Below are positions 14,301 through 25,054 of a stretch of DNA of 64,000 nt, piece by piece. The DNA lies in the NCBI GenBank assembly GCA_025331565.1, contig JAFREQ010000077.1, forward strand, positions 991,501 through 1,055,500. The letters are read 5' to 3'. The stretch's first letter is position 1. Each line of letters begins with the position of its first letter. A program made the position numbers and the translations under genes. Under the pieces are notes generated by a model. That model did not search any database. It saw nothing but the letters and a program-made list of their open reading frames with translations, and was not told where the DNA came from. This stretch comes from Holacanthus passer (Eukaryota > Chordata > Actinopteri > Pomacanthidae).

Positions 14301-17300
14301 TTAATTAATATCGTAGCAAAGAACTATTTGCTATGTAAAGACAAAGATGAGTAATGACGTTCTGAACGCAGAATGAAGTCACCCCCTCCTTTTGCGTGTT
14401 GTAATCAGAGCTTCTCTGTTCTTTGTTTTGGGAGCCGGTCCGGCCGTGCATCCATGTTAGTGCATGTGAGTTCCTCCCTGTGAAACTGTTCGCCCTCCTT
14501 GCATTTATAAAGAGACAAACTTAGCTGTAAGCTAGTGAGCAAAGGCAGGCACCAAGAGTGTGTTTCTATGTGTCTGTGTTCAGTTCAGCCTCTGACTGAA
14601 CACTCACTGGAGACTCTGGTTCTTTGTCATTTCCCTCCAGTCCCTCTTCTTTTCCTCCTCTCCTCTCTGTATGTTCAAGAACATTTCCCCTCCAGGCAGC
14701 AGTAAACATGGATGAAGGCTGACTAATTACATTATAACACCAGACAGTGGAGGCACCTCCTCAGTTCACAGCTGCTGACAGGTTGAGAAGCGAGGGTGAA
14801 GATAAATCCACTTCTTAATCCCAAAAGTTTAGAAAATAAACTCTGAGCTGAGTACACGTCTCTTTATCAGAACAGAATCCAGGGTGACTTTTAAAATTGA
14901 AATTGAAAATTGCGGGCCTATTTACAGAGAAATTGTCATCACATCAATACGCTGAATGCTATAAATATTTTAGGTCTCTTCTCCTTTTGTTTTAGATATT
15001 GACGAATGTAAACAGGGAACGCACAAATGTGACAAAAATGCAGAATGCCAAAATACCTTGGGAAACTATTTCTGCAAGTGCCAGGCTGGATACCACGGCG
15101 ATGGAAAAACATGTCAAGGTGTGTCTTGATTATTTACCGCACGTACAATTTTCAGTACCACAGTTATTACAATTAAAATATTAGAAAGAAACTGTGTCAG
15201 ACATTAAAACTGGGATAAGTGTATAGTCTCTTGCTACTGATCATCAGGTGTACTATTTAAAGTGGTGAGAGATTAGGCTGAAAAGCAGTAAAGTGGAGGC
15301 TTATATTCAGTATGATTCAATATAAATAACACAAGTACCACCTGAGTATCTATCATTACTGGGATATATCATAATCCCTTTTATTATACATGGAATACAG
15401 CGTTTACATGAGTCACCAGAAAGCAGGACTGGTGTTCTAAAGAGCAGACTATAATTAAAGGTATTAAAAGCAACAGTGTCATGATGTATATTTGTCTAAT
15501 TTAATGAAATTATACCCTAATCCTCTCAAGAGTTGGAGATCACAACGCCATGGCTGACGACCAGTAGCCCTGCTGACGTCACCACCCGGCACCGCAACAG
15601 TAACTCAATAGAGAGTTGCCCCTCCACCCATGAGTCCTACTGTCTGTACCAGGGCGTCTGCTTCTACTTCCCTGAAATGGAGTCCTATGCTTGCAAGTAA
15701 ACAACCTCTCTTGTGTAACCCTTCAGCCTGACCTCTGACCTCCAAGTTTAACAGTTTACTGATGTCTTGTGTTCAGCATAGTGTACGTGTGTAAGTGACA
15801 CACCTGATTTGATCATCTGTTCTGTAGTAATTGAGCTCATTTATAAGCTGCTCTTCATTCTTTTAAGAACAGCACTTTACAAACAATTCGGAATAAAATT
15901 TATCATCATGAAAGGCCAAAATTGTTAGAAAGTGTGAGAGTATTTCCTGGGCCACGCTTAAGATTTCTGTTGCCCCATGTGATTTAGTACAGCTCACAAG
16001 CAGTAGGTGTCACTATTGTTCCATGATTAAAGCTGTTGTCTCATGACCAAGTGTTCATACAGAAGGACAGAGGATTCATAATTTGACCTTCATACATATA
16101 TACAACATAAAACATTCTAAGAACAAAAAAATATATATATATTTAAAGTCAGTGAACAGGAACATTTTGTGAATGTGATCTTGAATGATACAGTTATGTC
16201 CAGCTCGAATGGAGGCTGTAAAACACACAGTTAAATCCATTCTGTAATTTGACCACATCATTCCAGCTATAGTGTAGTTTTTTATCCTTGCAGTGTTCAT
16301 CACTAGTGCTGATAATATTTTAACATAAAGTTTGTAACATGTATTTTGTCGTTGTGGTTACTGAATTCTATAGCCTACAATAAGTGCAATCAGTCAGGCT
16401 TGAACAGAACCATTGTTGATAGTGTATTGAAAAGAGATGTATTATTCCAAATCTAAATCTAAATTTTGTTTTTTCTTAAATAATTCAAGTGTTGTGTTGA
16501 ATTGATGTTAAGTTAAAATCATCTAAATACTTGCTCAATAACAGCTTCTGATCATGAACTACATAATTCTGCTGCAAAATTTGAAAAAGAAAAAGAGATG
16601 TCACATCTGAACACAAAATATTGCTTTAAAGAAATATTACATAGAACTTTAAATGGTGACTTAGTTGTACCTGTTGCAGTTGTGTATCAGGCTACATGGG
16701 GGAGCGTTGTCAGTTCAGTGACCTGGAGTGGTGGGAACTTCAGCAGGCTGAGGAAGAGAAGAGAAGAAACGTGGTCATCGCGGCCTGCATGGTGGTCCTC
16801 GTTTCCCTGCTCTCCATCGCTGCCTGTGTCACCTACTGCTACGGGTGAGAGGGGGGAGGAGGGGAAGTGGTAAATAAGGCTCAAGGCATACAAAACTGCA
16901 ATGTGAAAATGAAGGAAAGAGCAAATGAAGTGAGAAAAAAGGGAAAAGTGAACAAGGGAAAAACTTTGTGAAGAGTCAAAGGAGGAAATGAGAAAAAGAA
17001 TCAATGGCAAACCCTAAAGTCAGGAGGAAGGAAAAGTCAAAAATGAAAGAAGGAAAAAAGCACAATCAGGACAATGAAGAAAAAGAGAAATCTAATCTAA
17101 CAAGAATATGATGTTTCATTATAGTGAAATATGCGAGGAGGTGCAATATTAAAGGGACAAGTATGAAATATTTTCCCTGTTCTATAATCAGTCTTTAGGA
17201 AAACTTTAACCATTTGGTTAAACTACATTCAATATGTAGCCAAACCCCCAAGAACAGTATAATATATAAAAAAACTATCCATGTCTGGATATAGTGAGAT

Positions 17301-18314
17301 ACTACTGTCCCGAAAAGAAGTCAATTTATATTTTATTAAGAGTCCCATTATGGTCTTAAGTTGGTGTTCTGTTACGTATATCTGTGTATATGTCACGTGT
17401 TCAGTCTTCTGGCCACTGGAAGCACAGGGCAGCACAGATAGCCAGAGAGGAGCTGCAGCAATGAATGAGCTGACAGCATTTAGAGGTGTCTATCAAACCC
17501 AGGGTGACACGAGCCGTGTAATGTAGGTGTCTCAGGATGACAGCAGGGGGTCGGGGAGCAGATCACATGTGGAACGAATGGCAGCATGCAACCCTGGTTA
17601 GCTGAGAGAGGAGCGTAGGTAAACCGCACGCTGCCGTCCCTCCTCCCTTTTTATTTCCACCTGAGCTGTCTCTAAGTAGCTGATTTGTTTTACGGTTGTT
17701 TCACTGGCTTATGGACAAGGCTGTTGGCATTCTCCACTCTTTTGACTCACAAAGCACCCCTCCTCTCCACCTACTACATTCTAACGTTTGGAGTCTCGGT
17801 TCCCCTGTGGAAGTGGCACGCTTTCAATTACATGCTTGGTTTAGCTTGTTCTACAGCAATTACACATAAAAATAGGTCATTTCTCAGCTACAAAATGGAG
17901 CCGCTGAGGTATGACCCCAGTGGAAACGCTACATGGCCGCCAATAGCTCTGTCTCAAATTGCCTTCTGCACTTGACTGCAAGTGCACTTACGCAGTTTTT
18001 GAGTTTGGTGGTTCAGTTTCCTCTGAAACACACACACACACAAACACACACTGAAGTATCATCCAGTACACAGCAATATGGCCTAAAACAACACAATTTG
18101 CTTCTCATGCTGTGTCTTTTTAGGCTGAAACATGCAAACAAATCCACTAAAACCCTAGACACAAACACATTCTTGGGGTAGTTTGTCACCAAACCTAAAT
18201 TTATCTCTTCTGGCCCATAAGTAGGTTAGACATCATGCATACTGAAAGCAAAGGAACATCTAATCTCTTGCAGTTTCTGGTCAAAACACTAATTTCGGTG
18301 TGTTTCTGAACTAT

Positions 18315-18360
<46 letters not shown>

Positions 18361-19901
18361 GGTAAGGGTACTTAACAGGTTAGGCAGAACACAGGTCAAG
18401 TTTTTACTTCCTACCATGTGGAATTCAAATTCATGATTTTCCAGTGAGGGCACTTCCTCCAAGACTTGATAACCGTGTAAATGTCATGTGAGTCTGTGAA
18501 TATTTGCATGTTAATTTATGTGCTGAGTGTGTTCGAGGACCCTTGGGATTTATGTTCATATACTGCATGTGTGCTTTTGCTGGCTTTCACGCAGAACTAG
18601 GAAATTCTTCCACAAACAGCCCTCAGTGGATAATGTGAGCGAGACCAGCGTGACAGATGAAAGCATGTCAGAGTCCACTACTACCAGTGTGCCTCGGGTA
18701 AGACCATCATCACGAGTTCGGCCATTAAAACATCTTCAAGTAAAGGAAGTCATGCAATGCACCAGAGATTATTGTGAATGAGCCATAGTTCAAAAAGCCA
18801 TAGTTCTGAATCCTTGCAGTCTTTGCATGCATACTAGTTTACTTCCATTCAAATCAATACAAATTCAGACAAGTAAAATCCAACTAAACTTTAAAAAGTC
18901 TTAAGAGCAAGAATTATGTGGCCTCAAAACTTGGTTGTCCTAGGATTTGTGACTGGTCTCATAATGACATTTAAAAGTAAAAACTCCTTGAGACCAAATT
19001 CACCTGTTTGCAGATAAGGCCCAGAGGTCCAACAAAGTAAGAGTTGATCCCTTTTTTCTGAAATCTCCTTTTCCCCCAGCCATACAGCGTCTCTCACATC
19101 TCACTTGAACACTTAAACTGCCAAGTTGTCCACCAAAATAAAGCACCAGCATTGATGACAGAGCGTAACCCTAACCCTTAACCCTGTAATGCAACCAATA
19201 ACGTTTTACAATTTGTTATTCCTACCTGACAGATGCTTGTTGGAGGGGGCGCACTTTGACACAGTAGCCGAGTAGTGTATTAAATGTAGGCTACTGAAAG
19301 TGAAAGTATTGAAATGGAATGATTAAAGTAAAATGCATGCAATTCGTTATATGTTTGAGGGCCTTGGGCTGCACTTTGAGAACCACTGCAAGATAACAAA
19401 TGGAGCTAAATCATAGAAACTCATGAACATCTTTATGAATTCCTGTATGAATCTGCAGTTTTACATGGTGGTAGAAAACGGTGTGGAAGGAATGGTCATC
19501 CCTGCCATGGGCTGTCCCAGGAGAGCTGTCTGTTCATCCTGCTCTTCAGAAGCAGGTACCTGAAACCGACACCCTGGCCTTCATCTTTTCAGACAGTATT
19601 ATTATTCCCTTTTCTGCAGCTAAGAAAAACCTGCAACTATGCTGTGACATTTTGATTGTGATTATATTTCTAAATTAGATGGGTTTTTTTCCCAGGTGAC
19701 AACCCTGTGTCTGAAGACTCTGGAACATTGTCCAAACACAACAGAGGGTATGAGTGCTCTATGGTGTCTGCTGCTGTTATGGAGGTCACGCAAACCCCTG
19801 TCCACAACTCAAGTCCATCACTGTCAAACACATATACTTGTACTTCTTTCAAACCACCACTCCTCTCCCAGACTCCCAGCCCAGAGCCCCCTGCTTCTTA
19901 G
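2182..19901 (+). CDS. egf: pro-epidermal growth factor, 23 coding exons
   Basis: Encodes the type I membrane precursor of EGF, the ErbB1 ligand, about 1,160 residues against 1,207 in human. Exons: 2182-2308, 5373-5572, 5677-5858, 6509-6736, 6840-7042, 7139-7252, 7595-7717, 9938-10060, 10695-10820, 11051-11187, 11516-11664, 12009-12113, 12400-12623, 12977-13144, 13426-13575, 13679-13834, 13933-14047, 14996-15118, 15531-15696, 16680-16844, 18595-18697, 19459-19555, 19696-19901. All junctions are GT-AG and phases agree, except at 14047 (see findings). Domain order is signal peptide, YWTD propeller, four EGF-like modules, second propeller, EGF-like modules, EGF ligand, transmembrane segment and tail, as in vertebrate EGF. 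The start is the ATG opening a hydrophobic leader, followed by a Cys pair ending NSSCV that matches human NSTCV. Human EGF has one more calcium-binding EGF module. The gene assignment is secure; exact donor choices are inferred. Confidence 0.96.
3032..3044 (+). promoter_or_regulatory. perfect DR1 nuclear-receptor element in egf intron 1
   Basis: AGGTCAAAGGTCA is two exact AGGTCA half-sites separated by one base, the consensus for PPAR/RXR, HNF4 and COUP-TF binding. It is 0.7 kb into egf intron 1. Function is inferred from the motif only. Confidence 0.4.
3714..3940 (+). repeat. degenerate teleost interspersed repeat
   Basis: Lies in egf intron 1. It contains, in order, GTAACACAGTGGTAAACA, CCCCTGTCC, a TTGCAGGCATCAAATTCA block, AGTGAATATAGG, GGATTTGCAAATCATT and a terminal CCAAACTTTTTTGGAAT. 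I recognise this order from an abundant fish repeat that ends in a similar TTTGGAAT box, but I cannot name the family with certainty. It is mutated and shows no intact coding frame. Confidence 0.5.
4789..5075 (+). repeat. GGGCTGCAACTAA-type dispersed repeat, copy 1
   Basis: Begins AGAGCTGCAAGT, followed by AAGCAAAAACACC, TTCCAAAATGAGAAAATTTGC, an ATATCTTTGGCTTTTGGACTGTTGG box and AACAAAACAGGCAACCTGAAG. The same blocks recur at 35085-35367 (reversed), 43403-43590, 45104-45590 and 49183-49330. It is a non-coding, strongly diverged repeat family common in percomorph genomes. Confidence 0.55.
5373..7042 (+). other. egf: egf exons 2-5: first YWTD beta-propeller
   Basis: Four exons (5373-5572, 5677-5858, 6509-6736, 6840-7042) encode roughly residues 43-313. 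LDL-receptor class B motifs are visible: VYWADRHSG in exon 2, VYWTSGEKGKIKRMD in exon 3, and FLFWLSGG and RLFWVQ in exon 4. They match the first six-bladed propeller of mammalian pro-EGF closely, including PFLIF at its entry and HTGGEALNV near its exit. In pro-EGF this part is extracellular and thought to be structural. The short introns between exons hold nothing recognisable. Confidence 0.93.
7139..10820 (+). other. egf: egf exons 6-9: four EGF-like modules
   Basis: Exons 7139-7252, 7595-7717, 9938-10060 and 10695-10820 each carry one six-cysteine EGF-like module, all flanked by phase-1 introns, the classic shuffling arrangement. Exon 7 starts DVNECALWNHGC, nearly the human DVNECAFWNHGC, and is of the calcium-binding type. 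Exon 8 encodes CEGNLTKCGHGC and exon 9 encodes CSSADRGGCSQLC. Together they cover about residues 314-475. The 2.2-kb intron 7718-9937 holds a separate open frame discussed in the findings. Confidence 0.93.
11051..13144 (+). other. egf: egf exons 10-14: second YWTD beta-propeller
   Basis: Exons 11051-11187, 11516-11664, 12009-12113, 12400-12623 and 12977-13144 cover about residues 476-736. Blade motifs are MYWTDKR, LFWTDIGAQP, LFWCDQM and LWISDREHQQ. The recurrent GLAIDWVHRR, PRGIAVHPLAK and VVVHPLAKPG match the human second propeller. Intron phases are 1, 0, 2, 2, 1 and 1 in order. Confidence 0.94.
13426..15118 (+). other. egf: egf exons 15-18: EGF-like modules and linker
   Basis: Exon 15 (13426-13575) encodes an EGF-like module starting CLHLNGGCAQVC. 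Exon 16 (13679-13834) is a Ser/Thr-rich linker ending TDKMVS, matching human AEIMVS. Exon 17 (13933-14047) encodes DQNECYSLRC through GDGQLC. Exon 18 (14996-15118) encodes one calcium-binding EGF module, DIDECKQGTHKC to GDGKTC. Human EGF has two such calcium-binding modules at this position, and I find only one. The exon 17 donor leaves a frame conflict with exon 18. The 0.95-kb intron 17 holds nothing recognisable. Confidence 0.88.
15531..16844 (+). other. egf: egf exons 19-20: mature EGF and transmembrane segment
   Basis: Exon 19 (15531-15696) and exon 20 (16680-16844) carry the mature growth factor and membrane anchor. The ligand begins after RHR at NSNSIESCP and runs to about DLEWWELQ. 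Its cysteine spacing CX7CX5CX10CXCX8C is identical to human EGF. The receptor-contact Tyr before Cys2, the Arg in GERCQ and the Leu in DLEWW are all kept. The intron splits the motif between CN and CVSGYMG, where it also lies in human. Downstream are a charged EEEKRR stretch and about 24 hydrophobic residues (VVIAACMVVLVSLL and onward), the transmembrane helix. Confidence 0.96.
18319..18358. repeat. (TG)20 microsatellite in egf intron 20
   Basis: An uninterrupted TG dinucleotide run of 40 bases, about 240 bp upstream of the acceptor of egf exon 21. It is likely to be length-polymorphic. Confidence 0.97.
18595..19901 (+). other. egf: egf exons 21-23: cytoplasmic tail and stop
   Basis: Exons 18595-18697, 19459-19555 and 19696-19901 encode a Ser/Thr-rich intracellular tail of about 135 residues. 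Exon 22 opens FYMVVENGVEGMVIP, comparable with human WFVVIKEHQ. The reading frame stays open through all three junctions and ends at TAG 19899-19901. Tail sequence is poorly conserved beyond this, so these exons rest mainly on splice sites and frame. Confidence 0.85.
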
Positions 19902-20168
19902 TTTATCACAGAGACTAACACAGCTGCACAGTCAAACGCACACATAGTGTAACATCTGGCTGATGTACAAACTGCAAATTCAGAATTTCATTCCGAAATG
20001 AAAAACCTCACAACTTAAACACAGAGGGCGTTAAAAACTATTTGTGATGAACATGAATGAACAAAAGTCTGGTTTGCTACTCTCAGCTGTAGATTTCCAT
20101 TACATAACAAATTATTAATGCCAGGCTAGCTCATGAAAGCTATGGTAAACACTGGTAGTATTAGCCAG

Positions 20169-20174
20169 AATAAA
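20169..20174 (+). terminator. egf: candidate egf polyadenylation signal
   Basis: AATAAA lies about 270 nt downstream of the egf stop codon; another sits at 20364-20369. These are the first canonical hexamers after the coding region on this strand. Which one is used cannot be told from sequence. Confidence 0.4.
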
Positions 20175-23100
20175 TCATGTGGTACATGGAAAATCATTTA
20201 TATTACACAACGTAGTGAGAGCAGTTAGTTTGACATTGGTTAGTTAACATGCTCACTGAGAGAACAGAAAGAGGAAAGAACACCATGTACACAAAGTCAA
20301 ACAGCACAAAAAATCATGCAAGGATAAAGGAAAGCATAATTAAAACTGAGTCAGCACAGACTTAATAAAATGTTTTGCATCAGTATTTGGAATGAAACAC
20401 TTACTGTAGCTGACAATAGCACATGCATGCACTGCATGTTATGAAAAATATATATGTACACGTCGTTCTTTCATTTTTCAAAGTAGATCGAAAGTATATC
20501 ATCAAGTGTTGTAAAAGCTAATGTAGGCAAAAATATTTACATACAAAGAGAATAAAATCTGATCACAATTTTAAAATGAAAAACACTTTCACTTATTAAA
20601 TTAGTTAAAGAATCAGTAATGCTCATCAAATTGCCATGAGCCATTTAAGAACAGCTTGATTTCTGTTTGTCCAGTATAAATATTAGTCTAGCATAAATAC
20701 TAAGACCTTAATTCACATTTTATTTTCAAGCCAAGTCAGTTTTATTTATAGAGATAAAAATGACATATTTGCCCAAGTGTTTTGCATGTTTCAGACTTAG
20801 GCAACCCCATCCTGAGCGAAGTGAGCTCTTGTGGTGACTGATTAAAAAAAGAAGTTGGGGTGTTTTAAAGTATGTACATGCATTTCAAATATCTGAGAAA
20901 ATTTCAATTGCTAAATGCTGTTTATTCAGCCATTTGAATAAAGCAAACAATGTTCTTTGTGTGAGCTCTGATACATCCACGCATTTGACCTGCTGAATGA
21001 ACTTGAGCGACAATTACATTTTTTTTTTTAATTATCAAAATATCTCACCACCATTCTCAAATTGCTTGAATTAAGCTGGTGCAGGAGAAGAAAAGATAAA
21101 GAGTAACTGCTTGCTTATGTTATAAAGGGATGCATTTTGTTTTGTGTTTAAAAATTACTTCCATGTTTTCGCCATTTGTTCTATATTTCATGAAATAGTC
21201 GTATGTGACAGGTTTCTTTTAAGGATCTTGTTGTTTAAGAATGTTCATATTCATGACTACCTTCGAAGTCGGTGCTGAGCTGAGTGACACAATTTGGTGC
21301 TCATGTTGCAATCAGCTCAAATTAATTAAATATGATTTAAAGCATATGAAGACTGAAAATGCACCATTTGCATCTGCCTGATAATGCTGAGCCTATGATG
21401 ACAGCTAGATCAGTGAATTAACTCAACTAACCTGGCAACTGTGATCTTGTTCACAAATTGTATATTTATTTTTATACAAAGATAAGGTACATTTCCTTGT
21501 GCCAAAGCTCTACTTAGAATTATGCTTTTAGAAATAAGATGAGAGTAAACTGAACTGGTTTGTGGAACTGGACTGTTTGATTTGCAAAGGGAAGGTATCT
21601 GCTCAGACATGCAAACTGGTGAGGGGTGTAAAAGGTGAAAAGGATGGTTGAGCAGAGAAAAACACAGACCTATAAGGGTGGTCTGGGGGTATGCTCCCCA
21701 ATTCTTTTTTGTTTTTAAATTTCTGATAAATTTCTATTACTATCTCTCTCTTCTTGCAGCAAACGATGCTGAATAAATACATAAATCCTTTCCCTTTATA
21801 TCCTATAATGTATGCATGAATTTCCTCCTATCCAAGAGCAGAAGAAAACAGGACAAAACTGATTTTTAAGGATGACAGCAAATGATCGACCAGATAAATT
21901 AACACTTTATTATGAGATCAAAATTAGTGTTTTTCTGGACATGGTCATTTAAAGTGTGAAAAGAGTTCATCCTCCCCTGTTCCCCTGTCCTCTGCAGTAT
22001 AATTAAAATGAAAGCATTAGAAATATGGTTTAATTGCTGATCTCGGACCAGCGTCACTACCCCAAATGTAATATTGACCAATCTAAGAGAGCAATCAAGT
22101 AAGTATTAAAAAGACACCCTAACGCTAACATTAGTTTGTGACTGCAAGCCATCAAAACGGACAGCTGCCTTGTTAATCTGGTCTGTCGACTGCTATTGTA
22201 TCCAACATATGTACTGAAGGATAGGCTCGTTAATTAAAACATTTTGTCCGGTTTCTTCTGCTTTTGATAAGAGTTAGCTCATGTACATATTACATGTTGT
22301 TATACATAGCGTGTATATCGTCTGCTGCAAGAAGAGCAAAACACGCACACACACTATCTGCACGAATCATGTAGGTGAATTTTGCCAAAAGGTGACCAAG
22401 TGCATGCCTGCTTGTTATTGATGTCAAAACACTGCTAATATTTATTTGGACATGCAACACACAACATTTGTATTCACAGTGTATTCAGCTCAGATTATTA
22501 TCTTCAGCACGTTTGTACTATAACTGGAATTAGTTTGCAAAATGAAGCTTGTTATTTCAATCAATAAAATTATATTCACAAAAAAGTGCTGTAACTATTA
22601 CTATTAAATCCACTTTTCTTTGCAAAATACACTTTTCTAATGACATTATTTTCTTATAATTGAAAGATTATTTTGGCCATTCATAGCCCATCTCTGTCTC
22701 GCTACACCCCATCACACTCTTCTTCAAAGCTCCTGCCCTTGCTCCATTGATGATGCTTTTCTATCCTCCACCAAATCTAACGCTCTAGTGGTGTTGGTAC
22801 CAGTGCTGCCACCCTCCACCACCACCACCCCATCTGTCTTTTTCTATTTCTATCTCTGTCTCTGTCTGCGACTCCGTCTCAAGGTTGACTGGGAATTGTT
22901 AATAGAAGGACCCACAGCCTCTTTGTTTCGGGGCACTGGCAGAAAACAAAGCACTTTAACTCAAAAACCATCAGAGGCCACATCGATATTGATTTTCCTG
23001 GCAAGACACACTTATCTATATATTGGCCTCCATTAGGGCTAACAGATAGGTTAGGGCACCACTCTAAACAGCAGCAGAGCAGCCTTCAAGTAAAGATGAA

Positions 23101-23254
23101 ATTGGGCCCAGTGTCAATTTATCTTGTATTACTCCTCAATTGGGGCAACAGGGGGCAATAGAGTCACTGACACTGTAAGTAACAAGGGCCTCAAGGGGCC
23201 TCCATTTTGTGCCACTTTTGGAGGTGGCGTTGGTTTAAATGTTACTACAAATAA

Positions 23255-23330
23255 ACACTCAGTTGTCACTTTATTAGGTACATCATGCTAAAACTAATGC
23301 AGTCTAATTATTAGTTTCTTATCAAAGGCA
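23255..23330 (+). repeat. fragment of a teleost repeat (CACTTTATTAGGTAC type)
   Basis: AACACTCAGTTGTCACTTTATTAGGTACAT followed by GCTAAAACTAATGCAGTCTAAT is a stretch I recognise as recurring in many fish genomes. Only a short piece is preserved and family assignment is uncertain. Confidence 0.45.
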
Positions 23331-25040
23331 GCAGACAAATCAGCCCTGTTTGATTCTGTTGAAATGGCCCAGTTGAAAGTTTGGAGACGATTCTGTCTCA
23401 GCACTCACTGATCTATAACATCAGACACAAAAGTCTAAAGTGACTCAAAAAGAGAAAGAGAGGCCGACTGTAGTTTCATAATCACAAGCTTCACCCAATG
23501 TTTTTCTCAAGTCATTTGCTTTAGGTGTGTATGGGCTTAAGTTTCAGTTGTGGCTTCAGATGATGAATACTTTCAAAGTAAAATAACAAGGGGTGGGGTG
23601 AGGGATTGTATGCGTCACTGGATTATCACAGAGACACAGTAAGAAAAGGCAAAAAACACGCACTGAAAGTTAATTCAAAGTTATCTAATTAAAAAAAGGT
23701 AAGTTAATTTAAAGTAAAAATGCTAAAATTGTAAATGAGTGGGAGAAGTTTGAACAAGCAACTGTATTTTTTTTCTTTTAACAATACAAAAAAGTAACTA
23801 CAGTAATTTCATTCCTTCTCTATTAGCTAATTTTGCACTTTTTCTGCCAGATGGGGCTAGCTTTGCTTTATCGCTCATGTCTCCATCCCAGCCAGGAGGA
23901 CAGCTGATGAGGGCTAAAGAGGGAATTAGCTACCCACTCAAAGGCTTTGCTCTGATCCTTCAGGTCGGTATTTGGTCCCTCCAGCTCTTGAGCTGGACAG
24001 AGTAACACTAGTTTGCGAGGATTTGGGCAGATTTAAAATCAAAAGGGGAGGGGGTCTAATGCATGTGTTGGACATTGACACATGAGCCAGAATCTATGGG
24101 TGCACCACAGAGGAGGGAAAGTCCCAAACCTCAGAGCTCCCTTGGTAGTTTTGTCTCCTGAGGGGCAGTTGGAGGGAACATTGAGTACAACGATTTAAAG
24201 CCTGAAATATGTTTTTTCCAAAAGTGGCAGCCAATCTCAACTTAATGTACATCAATTAATGTTACTCTTACTGCAACATAAAAACTCAAAAATTCAAAAA
24301 TTGTTTGGAGCGGCTTCAAAATATCCAGTCGAACAGAAGATGTATTTGTGCATTTGTGTGTCACAACTTTATAACTTTTCATATCAGTTTAATTTAATTT
24401 TTGTCCTTAAACTGCTTATGCATAATATTTATAATATAATATTTAGTACTCTTATTTATTATGTGTAAAGGTGACCATTCTCATACTCTAACTCTTACTC
24501 ACTGTTTCTACTGTATTCGTGTCAGGGTAAAAAAGTTTCTGAAACATTTTACAAGCATCATGGGACAGTAAACTCTAAAGATTTCAGTCTTTTGGGTAAA
24601 TGATGCTTTCAGGTTGGGTGACAAACCTGTTTCTCATTACCCAGTTAAAACAGTAAATATGTGACTTATTTTAAACAAATAAATGAGAATGATTAAAGAC
24701 TCACCACAGAATAAATTTAAGGTTTATGCACTATGGTCCTGGAGAGAACGCAATCCTATTTTAAGAGTAGCAGACATCATTAACTGTCCAGAAAAAGGTG
24801 AGAAATAAAGTTGCTCTTGCAGTCACTCTTACACATTCTTAGAGCCAGGACACACAAAAACACAGAGAAGTCAAACATGAGAATTATTAAGGCAAATCAT
24901 CAGAACTAATAATCAGGACTGCTAAGATAAAATAAAAACTGGGAGGACATATTTGTCTTGTCTATTTTGTTTTGTTTTGTGTTGTATTGCTCAAGAAAAA
25001 AGGATTTTTTTTTTATATCTGAGGCTGAACTTTTTTTGTT

Positions 25041-25054
25041 CCAGCAGATGGCGA
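25041..25054 (+). promoter_or_regulatory. CTCF-like motif, plus orientation
   Basis: CCAGCAGATGGCGA matches the CTCF core consensus CCASYAGRKGGCRS at 13 of 14 positions. It is one of two plus-oriented motifs in the egf-elovl6 interval. Binding is inferred. Confidence 0.4.

Noticed and set aside
19166..19186. CCCTAACCC telomere-like repeats
   Set aside because: Only about two and a half imperfect units, too short for an interstitial telomere array.
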